Shown in pieces: positions 22,503 through 34,113 of a stretch of 64,000 nucleotides of DNA (positions within the stretch are counted from its first letter, which is position 1; each line of letters begins with the position of its first letter). Where the stretch lies: the NCBI RefSeq assembly GCF_030253575.1, contig NC_080559.1, positions 5,850,501-5,914,500 of the forward strand, read 5' to 3'. The translations under genes were made by a program, and so were the position numbers. Under the pieces are notes generated by a model, which made no database searches, was not told the origin of the DNA, and worked only from the letters and a program-made list of their open reading frames with translations. The DNA is from Rhododendron vialii. Taxonomy: Eukaryota > Streptophyta > Magnoliopsida > Ericales > Ericaceae.

Positions 22503-22860
22503 GTGCACAGCAGTCATTTTTTTCCGCCTCGGGTCGTACAAAGATGATCGGAGCCGCTCATTTTGTTCAAAATATATCGTTTAAGGTCTCTGTAAAAAAT
22601 GAGCTTCGTTCGATATCGTTTGAGGTGTTAACAAAACACCCAAAATCACTTCAGAATCAGAATTTAAATTCTGAAGTGATTTTGGGTGTTTTGTTAACAC
22701 CTCAAACGATATCGAACGAAGCTCATTTTTTACAGAGACCTTAAACGATATATTTTGAACAAAATGAGCGGCTCCGATCATCTTTGTACGACCTGAGGCG
22801 GGAGAAAACGGCTGTTGTGCACAGCTGCTGTGCACAGCAGTCTGTGCACATAGCACAGCT
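22503..22860. mobile_element. Long palindrome, fold-back MITE family A (copy 2)
   Basis: The two arms of about 150 bases are almost perfectly complementary and meet at a centre of GAATCAGAATTTAAATTCTGAAG. Each arm holds TGATCGGAGCCGCTCATTTTG, then TTAAGGTCTCTG, GAGCTTCGTTCGATATCG and GTTAACA(A)AACACCCAAAATCACTT. In copy 1 (7381-7660) the last three blocks occur only once, as the loop. GTGCACAGCAG repeats close the right end. It lies about 160 bases upstream of the F-box start codon. Confidence 0.85.
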
Positions 22861-23018
22861 CCAAATCAAATGACTCCGGACACTGTTGTATCTAATTGTA
22901 TTGGTAGGATTGCTCATGACTGTGGGAACTTAGATCGCCATTGCAATTTCAACCTCCTACCATAACTATATAAATTACTACCAAGCTTCGTATTCTTGTA
23001 GCTTGTGCGAGATCAATC

Positions 23019-24923
23019 ATGTATTCAGCTCTACCGGACGAGCTTTGGAGACGGATACTGGAAATTGGGATCCAAAACCCTAGTGATAACATCAAGAAAT
23101 CTTGCCTAAACTACAAAGATCTCTGCTGCCTCTCCATCTCTTGCAGACGCCTCAACAGATTGTCAAACGAGGAATCCCTCTGGTCCTCCTTGCTCTCTTC
23201 CGATTTCCCCCAATTTCACAACCACCCAACACCACCACCACCACCATCACTTCACTTTTCTTCATCTTCTAGCAACAACCCACCATCTCCCAATTCCTCT
23301 TCCAAATCGCTCTACAAAATCAGGTACACAACCTCCCTCTCCCTCTCCCTCTCTCTCCCTCTCTCTCTCTCTCTAATATATACTGTGATCCGCGAAACGA
23401 GAAAAGTTCAAGCTTTGTTTGATATATTCAAAGAACTAACTAGCGGCAAAAAAGTTGATTTTTTTCAAGGAATGTTCGAACTTTCTTTGATGAATTAAAA
23501 GAACTACCTCCTCGATGTCGGCTCTTCGCCATTTGGGCTGTAGTACGTTCTAAGGGTTGGGTTGTTCGCCCATCAAAGTGGTACGTGACCTGGGTTCAGA
23601 ACGTCGTGAGACAATTTTAGGGCAATATCGAATTTATAGTATAAATTCGATATTTGCTAGGATTTATACACGTATAGTGGCAAAATAATTGAATTTTTTC
23701 TGACAAAAATGCATTGGTTGTAAGTTATTGTTTTGCGGGAAGCGCAGTCTTTTTTGTGACGGAGGTAGTATTTTATTTATTGCTGCACAAGCTATGAATT
23801 TTGTGTTTGTCTATGAAGCTAGTTGGATTTTCATTTTGTTTCTGTTTCTGGGTGACTGAAATGGTGTATAGTGATTCACCATCATCATGTACACAAACCG
23901 TCACCAAATTAAGCCCATCAACCGAAACCCTCGACGAAAATTGGTCTCTTTCCATCTCTCTACCCCCACATAATAATGGAGGAGCTTGTCTATGGAGTAA
24001 TTTTTTGATAAGTCGAGTGTTCGGGCCAGCTTACTATACCTCAATTGATTCCTACGGACCAATCGCTCCATATACTAACAGGAATCCTAATTAAGGTTGG
24101 GAAGAACTGGGTATGGATTGGTCCTCAAGAGTTGATGGTACTTAAGAGGTTTCGAATTTGAGCTAGGAGGGAGCAAACTACGAAATCCAGGCATTGACTG
24201 TCAATTCGTTGGGGTTTAGGAGCTTTTATATATGACGCCTATCTGGTTGTTGAGTGCAAGTGCGAATGGGACATGACTTGATCTTTAGAGAATAAATTTT
24301 AAGCATTTAGTAAATTTGTTTTTCTTTTAGTGGAGTAACGTGAAAACAAAAATGAACCCAACAAAGATAAATGGAACTCCAAGATTGCAAAATCTTCTTT
24401 CTTGTTTTCTGTGCTTCTTTTTTTCTTTTTGGTCCAACAGTTCTTTTGTAGATGATTGGTTAAGACCTCATCTGCAACTGTAGTCCGAAGATTTATAATT
24501 GCCCTTTTTTTTCTTGGTTTGCTAGTGTTTTCTACCTTTTCCTTATGTTTCTCGGTTTAACCAATTTGATTGTGCAAAAGTGGCTTAATATTTTTGAAAA
24601 ATGGAAATAGGTTTGAGAGAGACAGAGCGCGTAAGCTTGCAGCTCATCGGCGGGCTGTTCTTAGAATTGAGAGTCAAATTGCTGAGCATTCAAGAAAGTT
24701 GCAAGAGATACAGCTTCGGGCAGCAGAGGAGACTGAAAAAATGAAGACAGCAGTTGCAGAACTATCAAACTTATGCAAAGCCAGGTAATATTGACCTTGG
24801 AATTGTCTGTTATGCTTATTTTGTTGATTAATTTTGTATGTACGTACAATCATTCGTCTACTGGTTAGGTACTCATTGAATATGCAAAAAGAATATGCAG
24901 AAATATCACCAGAGTTGCGGATC

Positions 24924-24981
<58 letters not shown>

Positions 24982-27900
24982 CTAGAGTTGAGAGAATAGG
25001 AAACCTTGTGATAATACTAACAAGATATTTTGATGCTCTGATTGTGGATTTTAGATACTAGGAAACCTTGTGAATTCAGTAGTTTTGGACTTTTCCTTCT
25101 TTAGTAGTATCCGTAGAGACTAGAGATTCTATTGTGAAAATTTTAAGAGTTTGTGTTTCACATAGAAGATTTTACCACAAGCTCGGGGGAATATGGGTTT
25201 TCTGCATTCACTTTTGTTAAAGCATCCACCTCAAAACCAATTGGCAAATGAGTGGAGAGGCTGCCCAGGCTCATAATACTAGTTTGGAGGTCATAATTAA
25301 CCAATGTGGGACATACATAAAAATACCTCTTCCTTTAGCCCCGATCAACTATAACGAATGTCACACTGTCTCCAAATCTTTTGTGCAAGGGGCCTAATGG
25401 ATGCCAATTGTCTACCCATAAGATTGTAGGTTTCCATGGCCTATCTTATATTGAATCCAAGGCTGCCCCAGATGTCTAATGTTGATGACTTTCATGATGT
25501 TCCATGAAGCATCAGTAGGAGTGTCCATCTTCCACGGGCAATATTGCCCTTTAGTTTTATAGGAATGTACCCATTTAGACCACAGGGTACCAGATGGAAG
25601 TGGCATTATATTCGTTAAGCATAAACCATTTCTCAAAAAAGTAGGTGAGAGCTTCTACAAAGTCTTGTCCCACGACTCCCAGCTATACCCATCGTTAAAC
25701 TCAGAGGCAGCAATTGCATCAACACCCACTAACTTCTCTGCAATCACCTTAACTGGATTGCAGTCACCTGCATCGATGCACTACTTTTACTTCCAACCAT
25801 AGCAGTAGCACTAACTGACCTCATTCTGCTCAAAGCCTTCACTTATCAGCCACCTTATTATGCCCGTGTACTAGAGGTACATTTAACCTCTTTTATCTTC
25901 CAAGACCCCAGTTTCAGCAATAATAATCTGATCATCAGATGTGTGGAGATTCTTAGTTGCATGAAACGAGAGTAGGTGCACGGGAGCGAGAGGATAAGGA
26001 GGAATTTAAGGTTGGGAGCTTGTCTAGAAGCGTGTGCACATATAGACTTTTATAATACGTAGAATAGATACTCTAATAATATGATTTTGTTTTTAGTCCT
26101 AGCATACTTGTCAAGTTGTAATTCGTGACAACTGCAAATATTGTTTAGTGAGTATAAGTTACTATCTATTTTACTAAGTACTTGAGAAAATTCAAGTTAA
26201 TATTTTTCTATTACCTTATCGTGAATCCTTTTTCTCTTGTTTGGTATCTTTTCTATAGGAAGTTATATACTGAGGCGTTCTACTGTAGATGGGACTGCAG
26301 GAGTGAGGTTCTAAGATGGATTCACCACCCCGATAGGACGATCCTGCTACTAGGTGAAGAACAGAGATGCTAAACTCCCAGGGTCCAACCCTATAAGGAT
26401 GCTAGCAATATTACAGTAGTGAGTTATCAAAGACTGCCAATGCAAAAGAAAACTCTGACTTTCTATAGATTGAATGTTGAACCCTCTAACGTTGGTTTGC
26501 TCTACACCCAATCAGCTAAGTCTACCTGTAGCAATTAAAGACTTCAACTTTTTTTGGTTTAAGGGAATCATTGAGCCCCCTAATGTTTCATACACTTATC
26601 ATGATCTTGAGAATTTTTTACTTAACAAAAAAAAAAAAAATCTTGAGAAGTAGAATAGTTGGGACAAGGAATCAAGAGTTTTGTGGTTAGTAGTTTGTAT
26701 AGTTGGGACAAGGGAGAATGTAATCCCTCTGTTGATCAATTTTTAGATTGGTTTGAGCTTTTTTTGTCAAATAGGGGTGGTGTATAGGGCCTTTTTGTGT
26801 TGGTGCCCTTTTTGTATACGAGCGGCATTCCCTTAATGCCATCTTTCTAATATAATTACTTGTCCAACAAAAAAAAAAATTTGATCTTGAGAATTAGTTT
26901 CTTACCTCTCCCCGGCCCTTCCCCTGGTTGCCAGTTACTACTACAATTGCCACCTTCCCAGGGATAACATACCTCTACCCCTCCCCCTTCCTTTTCCCTT
27001 GGTGGAGATTTCTCAGGGATCAAAGCTTGGTCCATGTCATCAACAATTCATCATCTCTTGATCACATCAATTACTGTATCAGAATATCCTCCTGATCATC
27101 CCCCTCAGGTAGCCGTTGTGAAATGGAAAATTGATTAGGCCCTCCCTTATAAAACGAGGTTGAAGCCAATAGAACACTTTGCCTGCCCGCTCCACTATTA
27201 GGACTGGCACCCCCTTATGACTCTCCCTAGTCCCTAGACTCCGGGGAAGTGCAAGGCAACATCCTGATCACTTTATCCTTATCCACACTCACCATCACCC
27301 TTATTTATTCCAGCATCAACATCCTCTTGCTCCATATTATGCTTACTCCATAGCCATCCTTAATCATCCAAACTTTATTCTTTGTTCTGAGTTCCCCCAG
27401 TACTAGTAGCAGCAGATTCAATCCCTTGACATGTTTTTTGTCCAAAGACCATACATTTAACACATTTCAAGGGTCTCCATGATACCAGACTTTTATTAAA
27501 GCGAGAACCTTTGGACCTAACCAAGTCAAAATTATGTGGAGAGCACTAGAGCAGACTTTTACAGGCCTCAATCATCTGATCGGCATACAACATACAGCAT
27601 ACAGGGGCCTCCTTATGGCACTTGCCACATAGCTCAACCTCTCTTCTGTCCATATCTGTAGATGGTATTATAGTGGTGAGCCCAAATGGGGATTTCTTAC
27701 TGCTCCTTCTCCAAATTCTATTGATGAAGAAGGTATCTGAGTATATCCATCAGATGAAACTTCTGTTAGGCCAAAATTTGCCCAAATTTTCCTAGCAGTG
27801 TTCTTCACAGCCATAAAGGGTAATTTCCTATCAACTCATAGTAACCTTGTATGCGATCTTTCCACTTAGGGATACGTGTACTTTTCAATTTTGTCAGGAT

Positions 27901-29492
27901 GACTCACAAGGAGTTCACCAAGTCTAAGAATGGGCTGGTCACCCAACGAAAACGGGGACGGTCAGCCAGCTAAGGCCCACTTTCACCTTTGTTCTTTCAA
28001 TTTTGCCATCTGAGTCCCTTTTGCTCTTGTAGACCCATTTACATTCAACTGCCTCGTAGCTAAAGTGGGAAGGAAAAATTGAAGTTTCCTGGCTCCTGCA
28101 ATGAATCACGGGATTATGGCCAGCAAATTTATCTTTTGAAGGGACGGTAGGCATGGAAGGAAGCTTTAACTTTTATCCATGGAGGGATTCACAGGCAAAG
28201 ATCGGCTCGTATGCAGATGAAGACCTTTTCCTTGTAATTCTTGCGTAGCATTGACAGTTCGGCATTCATCCTGTAATATGCCTAGCACCAGGACCATCGG
28301 ATTCATCTACCAACAGGTGATCATAATCGGCAAGTTGGATTTCTCCAGCATGTCGATAAGGTCAATTCTCTGTGGAGAAACTGACGAACTGAAACCAGAA
28401 ACCGTACCACACTGAACTGATCCAGGCTGCGGATTAGCACCATCAAAAATAGGAAAATCAACATCGTAATTACCTGTAGACATCATGATGAACAGCTTTC
28501 AGAGTTTTGTTGCTTGTTGAGCAAACATACACAGTTCAGGAGCTATGATCCTGGGAAGTCAATGCCTAATCATATAGGACAAGATATGATACTCATTTAG
28601 AATGTCCATGTTGTGCTTGAGTTTGTTGTGTTATCTGAAGAGTTTTGCAACTCTTGCTCAAATGCAGTTCTGGTATCTGAATTGCAAATGCATTCTTAAT
28701 CCAACAATATTGTCTGCCAGTTTGAACCTTATGTTTAATGATTGAGGTCATCTATTGTGGTGTAAATTGAAAATAAAATATATTGTGGGGATAGCTTATA
28801 TGATTGAATCTCTGCCTAATCTTTCTCTGGAATGCTTGGGATTTTGTTAGAACAAGTTGGAGCTTTTGAGATCATACAATTGGTTTGATCCTGCCAGGCA
28901 AGCTTCAGTGGCCTTAAATGTGTGGCAGCCGGAGGTTATTCGGGGCAGGCATAAACAAATAGTTGAGCAATGTGCTATACCTGCTGACTCGAGAATCCAT
29001 GCACTTGAGATGGAAGTTAGGCTTTGCAAGCAGCAGATTACGGGTCTTGATAAGGCTTATGTATGTGCAGTGTGAACTTTACTGAATCCATGCTATTGGG
29101 CTTCACTTGTTGAATTTAATTGTACATCATATGATGGTTTATGTAACATGCCAGAGAGATGAGAGTACAAGGCTTGATGCAACAAAGGAGCAGTTGGGAT
29201 CCATAAAGTACCACCCTCTACGAGATTTCACCTCGACAAGTGGCAGGGTCGATGAATGTGGCATTAAGAGGAAAAAGTCGAGAAAAGACAATATTAAATG
29301 TAAGGGTTGGATTTCCTTCTTTGTTTCTGTACGATACATTACGTAAGTTGGGGAACAAGTCGATTAATATTGTCTCCCCTTGTGTGTGTTTGCTCTATTT
29401 TCCTTTAGCAAGCTAAACTATTTTTCTGTTTGTATTGCATAATTAAAATAAGTTCACTTGCAGGGGCTGCGACTCAAGTACAAGAGGCTAGA
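23019..29492 (+). CDS. SKIP24: F-box protein, SKIP24 type
   Basis: Five exons: 23019-23323, 24611-24784, 28898-29060, 29155-29299 and 29464-29492. Together they give 271 residues. F-box proteins choose substrates for SCF ubiquitin ligases through binding to a SKP1/ASK adaptor. The F-box is N-terminal (LPDELWRRILEIG ... DLCCLSISCRRLNRL ... ESLWSSLL), followed by a Pro/Ser-rich insert. Exon 2 encodes a charged coiled coil (RIESQIAEHSRKLQEIQ). Exons 3 and 4 encode QASVALNVWQPEVIRGR and a second coiled-coil region, ending in a basic KRKKSRK stretch. The Arabidopsis relative is SKIP24 (At1g08710, from memory). The last exon is the least certain: the GT-AG junction gives ...IKWGCDSSTRG and a stop, while another frame there would run on to SYEF. 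The 4.1-kb third intron is full of retroelement debris. Confidence 0.87.
24927..24978. repeat. (AT)n microsatellite
   Basis: About 50 bases of alternating AT near the 5' side of the third intron of the F-box gene. Confidence 0.95.
25215..25325 (-). mobile_element. TRIM-family LTR
   Basis: On the minus strand it reads TGTCCCACATTGGTTAA ... CCTCCAAACTAGT ... GAGCCTGGGCAGCCTCTCCACTC ... GGATGCTTTAACA. The 3' LTR of the TRIM at 55312-55676 has the same order of blocks. No second LTR was seen, so it is probably a solo or truncated copy. Confidence 0.65.
25975..26190 (+). repeat. Dispersed repeat shared by two introns (copy 2)
   Basis: Partner of 15350-15570. Shared blocks are GGGAGCGAGAGGATA, TAAGGTTGGGA, GTGTGCACATATAGAC, CAACTGCAAATATTG and a TACTAAGTACTTG end. 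The function is unknown and there is no coding frame. Confidence 0.55.
26599..26895 (+). mobile_element. One or two LINE 3' tails with repeated target sequence
   Basis: GATCTTGAGAA occurs at about 26602, again as TCTTGAGAA after an A-run ending at 26640, and again at about 26882 after a second A-run. The second insert carries TAATATAATTACTTGTCCAAC before its A-run. This is the pattern of target-primed insertion twice at one site. Confidence 0.5.
27480..27850 (-). pseudogene. Degenerate LINE (L1-type) gag-like fragment
   Basis: A minus-strand translation reads PFMAVKNTARKIWANFGLTE followed by VSSDGY, and further on a zinc-knuckle-like ELCGKCHKEAPVC. This order resembles the DUF4283 plus zinc-knuckle region of plant L1 ORF1, as I recall the family. 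The frame is broken and the boundaries are unclear. The surrounding intron from about 25600 to 28500 looks like more of the same debris. Confidence 0.4.
28010..28154 (-). pseudogene. Fragment of Ty1-copia reverse transcriptase
   Basis: The minus-strand frame contains AVECKWVYKSKRDSDGKIER, the well-known start of the copia reverse transcriptase domain. After TKVKVG it no longer matches and stops. Only about 40 recognisable codons remain, inside the third intron of the F-box gene. Confidence 0.65.
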
Positions 29493-29903
29493 AAACAATG
29501 AACCTGGTGTATCATACGAATTTTGAGTCTAAAGTGAAGACAGAAATTGATGTAGCAAGGTCAGATGTTATTGATTCTGAATTAAGAAGTACAGTTGCTC
29601 GGGGATTTCTATTCACAGAAACACATACTCTAATCCTTCTCTTCTAGAGCTTTGACTCAAGGGCTTGGCAGCTTCTATGCAACTCGAATGGGAAGATCTT
29701 TTTCGGTCTTTGAGATGCGAAGATGACGGAATCTGTTGGACCTTCACTTGAGGGCTTCGCAGTTTGTTTCTCAAATCAGTCTTCACGATCTTCTTCAACT
29801 GGGTAGAAGAATGTGTTGAGTTTTGAGGCTTCAGGACAAACTGTTTGTGACTCCAATCTCCAGGTGTGGTAGGAGTTTGACGGAGCTTCATCATGAACGA
29901 TTG

Positions 29904-30045
29904 CCCTGAAGCTGCCAACTTAGGCAGGAAATGCCTTCGGGGCTTTGGAGGCTTCAATCCTTGGAGGTTTCCCCCTGAAGCTGCCAACTTGGACAGGAAA
30001 CACCTTCGGGGCTTTGGAGGCTTCAATCCTTGGAGCTTTCCCCGT
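29904..30045. repeat. Two-copy tandem repeat, unit 69 bases
   Basis: CCCTGAAGCTGCCAACTT followed by AGGAAA and CCTTCGGGGCTTTGGAGG starts at 29904 and repeats at 29973 with few changes. Because 69 is a multiple of three, it appears as a peptide repeat in open frames on both strands, but no gene is otherwise supported. Confidence 0.85.
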
Positions 30046-30113
30046 TGGATGTATTCAAGTGTTGAAGGTGGACTTGTGTCAGCACGTTCTAAGAGCTTGT
30101 AGCTTTGATATCT

Positions 30114-30381
30114 TTTTTTTTTTTGGCTAAGCGAAAGGGTGGGTTGGATTGAACCAGCGCTGGCATAGAATGTTCGGACTTAAGCCATAGCCTCCCCCTA
30201 CCGGGAAGAAAATATTGATCCATAATGATGTCACAGGCTCCTTCACCAGGCCCCCACCGAAATGCAAGTTAAATTTGGAGCCCTCTCTCCCAACCATCCG
30301 AGTTCCAATTATCGAACTCGAGACCGGTAGGAGAGGAGCCGCCTTATGTTCGCTGCTCCAACCGCTTGAACTACCACGTGG
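30114..30381 (-). mobile_element. tRNA-derived SINE with target-site duplication
   Basis: On the minus strand the element has an A-box-like TGGTAGTTCAAGCGG near its start and a B-box-like GGTCTCGAGTTCGATAA about 50 bases on. It ends in a poly-A tail, seen as T's at 30113-30124. The flanks are TTGTAGCTTTGATATCT (30097-30113) and TTGTAGCTTTGATGTCT (30382-30398), a 17-bp duplication with one difference. The body is about 268 bases. Confidence 0.85.
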
Positions 30382-30654
30382 TTGTAGCTTTGATGTCTCT
30401 CGCGCTTGATGTGATGTCTTTGTACATGATTTGCTTGATGTAGGATTGTAGTCTGGAGGCGCCCCCTCTGCCAAATTTATATTGCGGAGAAACTATTCTT
30501 ATGGTTTTTGAATATAGTTTTGTTTTATGGACCGTCTCTTTAGGTTCTTCTCGGGTCCACATCGATGAGCAGAACCGTCCATTCCCCCGATACGAAACGC
30601 TGTAGTTGGGTAGTTTAAAATTCAATTTCCAAACAACCAATGCATTGGAAGCCG

Positions 30655-30935
30655 AGCATGTATGTGTTTCTACCGTGAGGCCAATCCATGTGCTGACATT
30701 CTCTCAGGGATGGGTTTCAACGAATTAATTTCTTTCAGTAATTTTCCTATTTGTGTAGCTAATCATTTAAGGGGTTTTTTTTTTTTACATCATTTAAGTT
30801 ACACTCTCAAGGAGTTTGCTACCGCTGCTGTTTATTTGCCTTTTTTCACGAAAAGAAAGACAAGACATGTCCACAGCGGAGAGATTATAGGTTCGTGGCT
30901 AGTGATATGGAAAAATTTATATGAATCTAATTAAA
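30655..30935 (+). pseudogene. LINE RNase H-like fragment
   Basis: The frame VCFYREANPCADILSGMGF matches the last motif of the RNase H domain found in plant non-LTR elements (typical form REANxxADxLAxxG). The rest of the domain upstream is missing in this frame. About 80 downstream codons have no clear match. Confidence 0.55.
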
Positions 30936-31412
30936 TATAGGGATGTGATTTTAGCACTCTATTTTTAACCAATAACACTTCACTTTTAGCACTCTATATA
31001 GTGCCAGTGGTTAAAACTGGAGGGTCCAAATCAATTTACTTGAATATATAGCTAGTAGGATTTCTCTCCAATTTTTTGTTACAAACTTACAATAGAATTT
31101 TACACACAATACCCCTTTTATACTTGGTTACTTTTAAAGGTTTGAGTCTCCCTTGGCCTGCCCCGATGTGCACTGGTAGCTAAGCTCACGAGATAAAATA
31201 TGGATCGTCACAATCGGTAAAGAAAACCAGAAAACAATGCCAAAAGCTGGTTTAGATCATGCCAATTGACGTGTGTTTAGTGGGTCGTGTATGGCCAACC
31301 CCGAGGCAATGCCAAGCTCGTCAAAAAACGATGATTTTACATTGGCTCCGATTTCGCCCGGGCAACGTATGCTATGTAAATAATGCGCTACATGATAACA
31401 TGCGTATCCATC

Positions 31413-31700
31413 TAGTGTCGTTGGTTGCGGCGTGTGGCGGCAGTGATGTGTGGCTGCGCTGTTGGGGTTAGTTTTGGATTCTTGGGTTGGGCTTGGCCCT
31501 TTGGGCCTTGCCTTTAGGGTGTTATGGCTTTGCTTTAGGTATTGTGGGCTTGGCCCATTGGGTGTTTTGAGTTTTATCCCAACTGCTGTCGTTTTTTCAT
31601 CCAACTTTTTGTTGAATTCTCATTTACTTCTCCTGCTCGATGTACCATTTATCAAGTTTCTTAATAAAATATTATTTTTGCCGATAAAAAAAAAAAAAAA
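31413..31700 (+). mobile_element. 5'-truncated LINE
   Basis: It ends with TTGTTGAATTC ... TTAATAAAAT ... GCCGAT and an A-run. The flanks ACATGCGTATCCATC (31398-31412) and ACATACGTACCCATC (31701-31715) form a 15-bp target duplication with two differences. The tail belongs to the same family as 33282-34113. Confidence 0.75.
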
Positions 31701-32109
31701 ACATACGTACCCATCAGTTTATATATGATCGTACCACTGAGACCGTTACATACCCGACGACCGGCCCGTTAGGGTTTTTGCATTACATATGGAACCGTAT
31801 TAAATGAGGATCTGTACTCAGTGAGGCTCACCTTTATTTATAGAGAGGGGGTCAACCTACCTAAACGATATAGAGCCATATAATTGAGAGGTTCAGGGAG
31901 TAAGAGAAATAAAGACAAAGATTATGAAGTTTCCTCCAACCTTTAGGTGATGGCACGTGATCCCTAGTAGTGGGCCCAGACACACATGCATCAGAAAAAA
32001 AAAAAATTCAACTTTCTATCCCACTTTGGTTGCCCTATTGACTACATTTTAAATAAAAAGCTTGTAAAAAACAAAAGGCAGACGTTTAATTAGCAAGGTT
32101 TGTTTCGGA

Positions 32110-32270
32110 TGTTTTGGCTCTTTTTTGTGGTGTACTTTTGGTTGGATTCTTGCTTTCTATGGGTTTTGATTCTCGGGTGGTGTTTTTTTTGTCGATGTGT
32201 CCGTGATCCGTTTAATCTTTGTAATCTCTTTATAGATTAATACAAAACTTTTTGCTTTGAAAAAAAAAAC
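32110..32270 (+). mobile_element. LINE 3' tail
   Basis: It carries GTGTCCGTGATCCGTTTAAT, CTTTGTAAT and AGATTAATA before an A-run. The same blocks are in the tail at 41060-41135. The 5' end and target duplication could not be fixed. Confidence 0.55.
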
Positions 32271-32394
32271 AAAACTTAAGAGTGTTTGAGCAAGTTTACG
32301 CGGGATGTGAACCAGTCTCACCGCCAACTAGCGAGGGGCCCAATTAAAGTCACGATATATAAAGTTCCGTATGAACTAACCACAAAAATTAGTA

Positions 32395-32832
32395 ATCCCT
32401 CCGTCCCGAAATAATAAATGTCTGCTCCCCAAAACGAGAACTTAAAAATAATACGAATTTTTCAAGAAAAATGCTAACTTTTTTCAACACTTTATTAGAT
32501 ACTCCCTCCGTCCCTAAATAAGTGTCCGGCGCGCAAAATTAGGCCTTACAAAATATGCATGTTTTTCATTAAAAAATTTAATTTTTTTTCACAATCTAAT
32601 AGAACTCATTGCTATTTATTGATTTGTGAAAAAATTTTGATTTTTTTAAAGAAACAAATGCATCTTTTTAAAGGCCTAGGTTTGCGCGTCGGACACTTAT
32701 TTAGGGACAGAGGGAGTATTTATCATGAGTTCTTTAAATTTATGGAAAAAAAATTAAACTTTTTCTCGAAGAAAATGAATTATTTCGAAGTCTTCGTTTT
32801 ACTGATTTGACATTTATTTTGGAACAGAGATG
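32395..32832. mobile_element. Stowaway-like MITE, interrupted by a second one
   Basis: The left tip TCCCTCCGTCCCGAAATAAT plus AAATGTC pairs with the right GACATTTATTTTGGAACAGAGATGG. The 215-bp Stowaway at 32502-32716 sits inside it. Confidence 0.65.
32502..32716. mobile_element. Stowaway MITE (nested)
   Basis: The tips CTCCCTCCGTCCCTAAATAA and the complementary TTATTTAGGGACAGAGGGAG are flanked by TA on both sides (32500-32501 and 32717-32718). GTGTCCG and CGGACAC extend the inverted repeat. This is the classic Tc1/mariner-type Stowaway structure. Confidence 0.85.
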
Positions 32833-32978
32833 GTAGCACCTAGCTAGGAGGTTTCACAGGCCCAAGAGCTAAGAGGGAGCAAGTTGCCACAAGAGCTAGC
32901 GGGATCAATCTTACCGTCTGCTATGGCCCAATTTAAAGTCACGATAAAATCTCATATGCCTGACCACAAAAATTAATA

Positions 32979-33233
32979 CTCCATCCGTTTTAAATTGAGA
33001 GTCTCTTTTGGGGATTCCAACTTTTTAAAAAGATATGCAATGATTACACCTACAATGCCTATTATTTTCACCATTACCTCTATATTCTACCTATTTTATT
33101 ATAACACTGATATTCACTCTTGAGGGACACTTTTAGAAAATCACCAAATTTTTTCTTTCATTTTTGGAAAAGGGCCATCATTTTGGAACAATCCAAAATG
33201 GTATAATGGACTCTCAATTTGGAACGGAAGGAG
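32979..33233. mobile_element. Stowaway MITE
   Basis: The tips CTCCATCCGTTTTAAATTGA and the complementary TCAATTTGGAACGGAAGGAG (with GAGTC/GACTC extension) have TA on both sides. It is 255 bases long. Confidence 0.82.
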
Positions 33234-33281
33234 TAGCACCCATGAGGTTTCGCCTAAGAGCCGCTAAAGTGGGAGCAAGTT

Positions 33282-34113
33282 ATAAGTGAGGCGTTTTGTC
33301 TCCATCCGGTGGTTCCTTGGCTCCGCCGGTTTGCCTAGCAGCATGTGTGTCTCGTCGGTCGTGGGTTGTCCAGTTTGGTGGCACTGTCTGAATCTGGTCT
33401 GTGTAGGTGGTGGGCGGTGGTGGAGTCGTGTTCTTGTAGGTGTTTTTAATTCTGATCTCTGTTTTGCAGGTTAATCTTTTATTTCAGAAAATGATTGGTG
33501 AAGATGGCGGTGGTTCAATCTGGTGGTGGTGAGGTGGTTGTGGCCCCCATGGCTAGGATGCTCAAGTCGTTTGTGTGCCGAAGTCCGGTCAACGGCCTCT
33601 CCGAGCTCTCATTCGGGCGCGGGGCCAGTAGTTCATCATTCCAATTTGCTGTTGTTGCTGGTTTTCTCCGGAGCAGTTGGGGTTGCTTGGGGCAAGCTGT
33701 TGATTGGTGGTGGTGGTCTCCTCCTTGCCTTGATTGCTTTGATTTTCATTGCCGTAGGTTGGGTTTCGCCATCGGTCTCTACATCTGGGAGAGGCCGGCT
33801 CGAATTAACGGCGATGCTAGTTTTCTATTGGTTTGTGCGACGGTGGTGATTGAAGTGGTTAGGATTTTGGGGGCTGGTTTGGGTGGGCCGGTCCTTGGTT
33901 GGTCCGGGTTAGGGTGTTTTGGGGCTTTATTCTGTATTATTTGGGTGTTGGGTCGAGCTTTATTGTTTTATTAGTCTTGGGCCTTTGTAGACCTTTGGGT
34001 GTTATGAATTGTGCCATTTGTGATGTTTCATCCAAATTTTTGTTGAATTCCCTTCCATGTTCCTCCGTTTTTAATAAAATTTTATCTTTTGCCCATAAAA
34101 AAAAAAAAAAAAA
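33282..34113 (+). mobile_element. 5'-truncated LINE, about 0.8 kb
   Basis: The 3' part TTTCATCCAAATTTTTGTTG ... TTTTTAATAAAATTTTATC ... GCCCAT and an A-run match the tail at 31413-31700. GGGAGCAAGTT (about 33271-33281) and GGAAGCAAGTT (34114-34124) look like the target duplication. Open frames inside (for example 33495-33974) are GC-rich and have no recognisable domain. Confidence 0.65.

Noticed and set aside
29613-30026. 137-codon minus-strand frame with a peptide repeat
   Set aside because: The repeat arises from a 69-base tandem duplication, and both strands are open over it. There is no family match and no supporting splice or start context.
33495-33974. 159-codon open frame on the plus strand
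   Set aside because: It is GC-rich low-complexity text with no known motif, inside a segment bounded by a LINE tail and target duplication. An overlapping frame of 108 codons in another phase is just as open.
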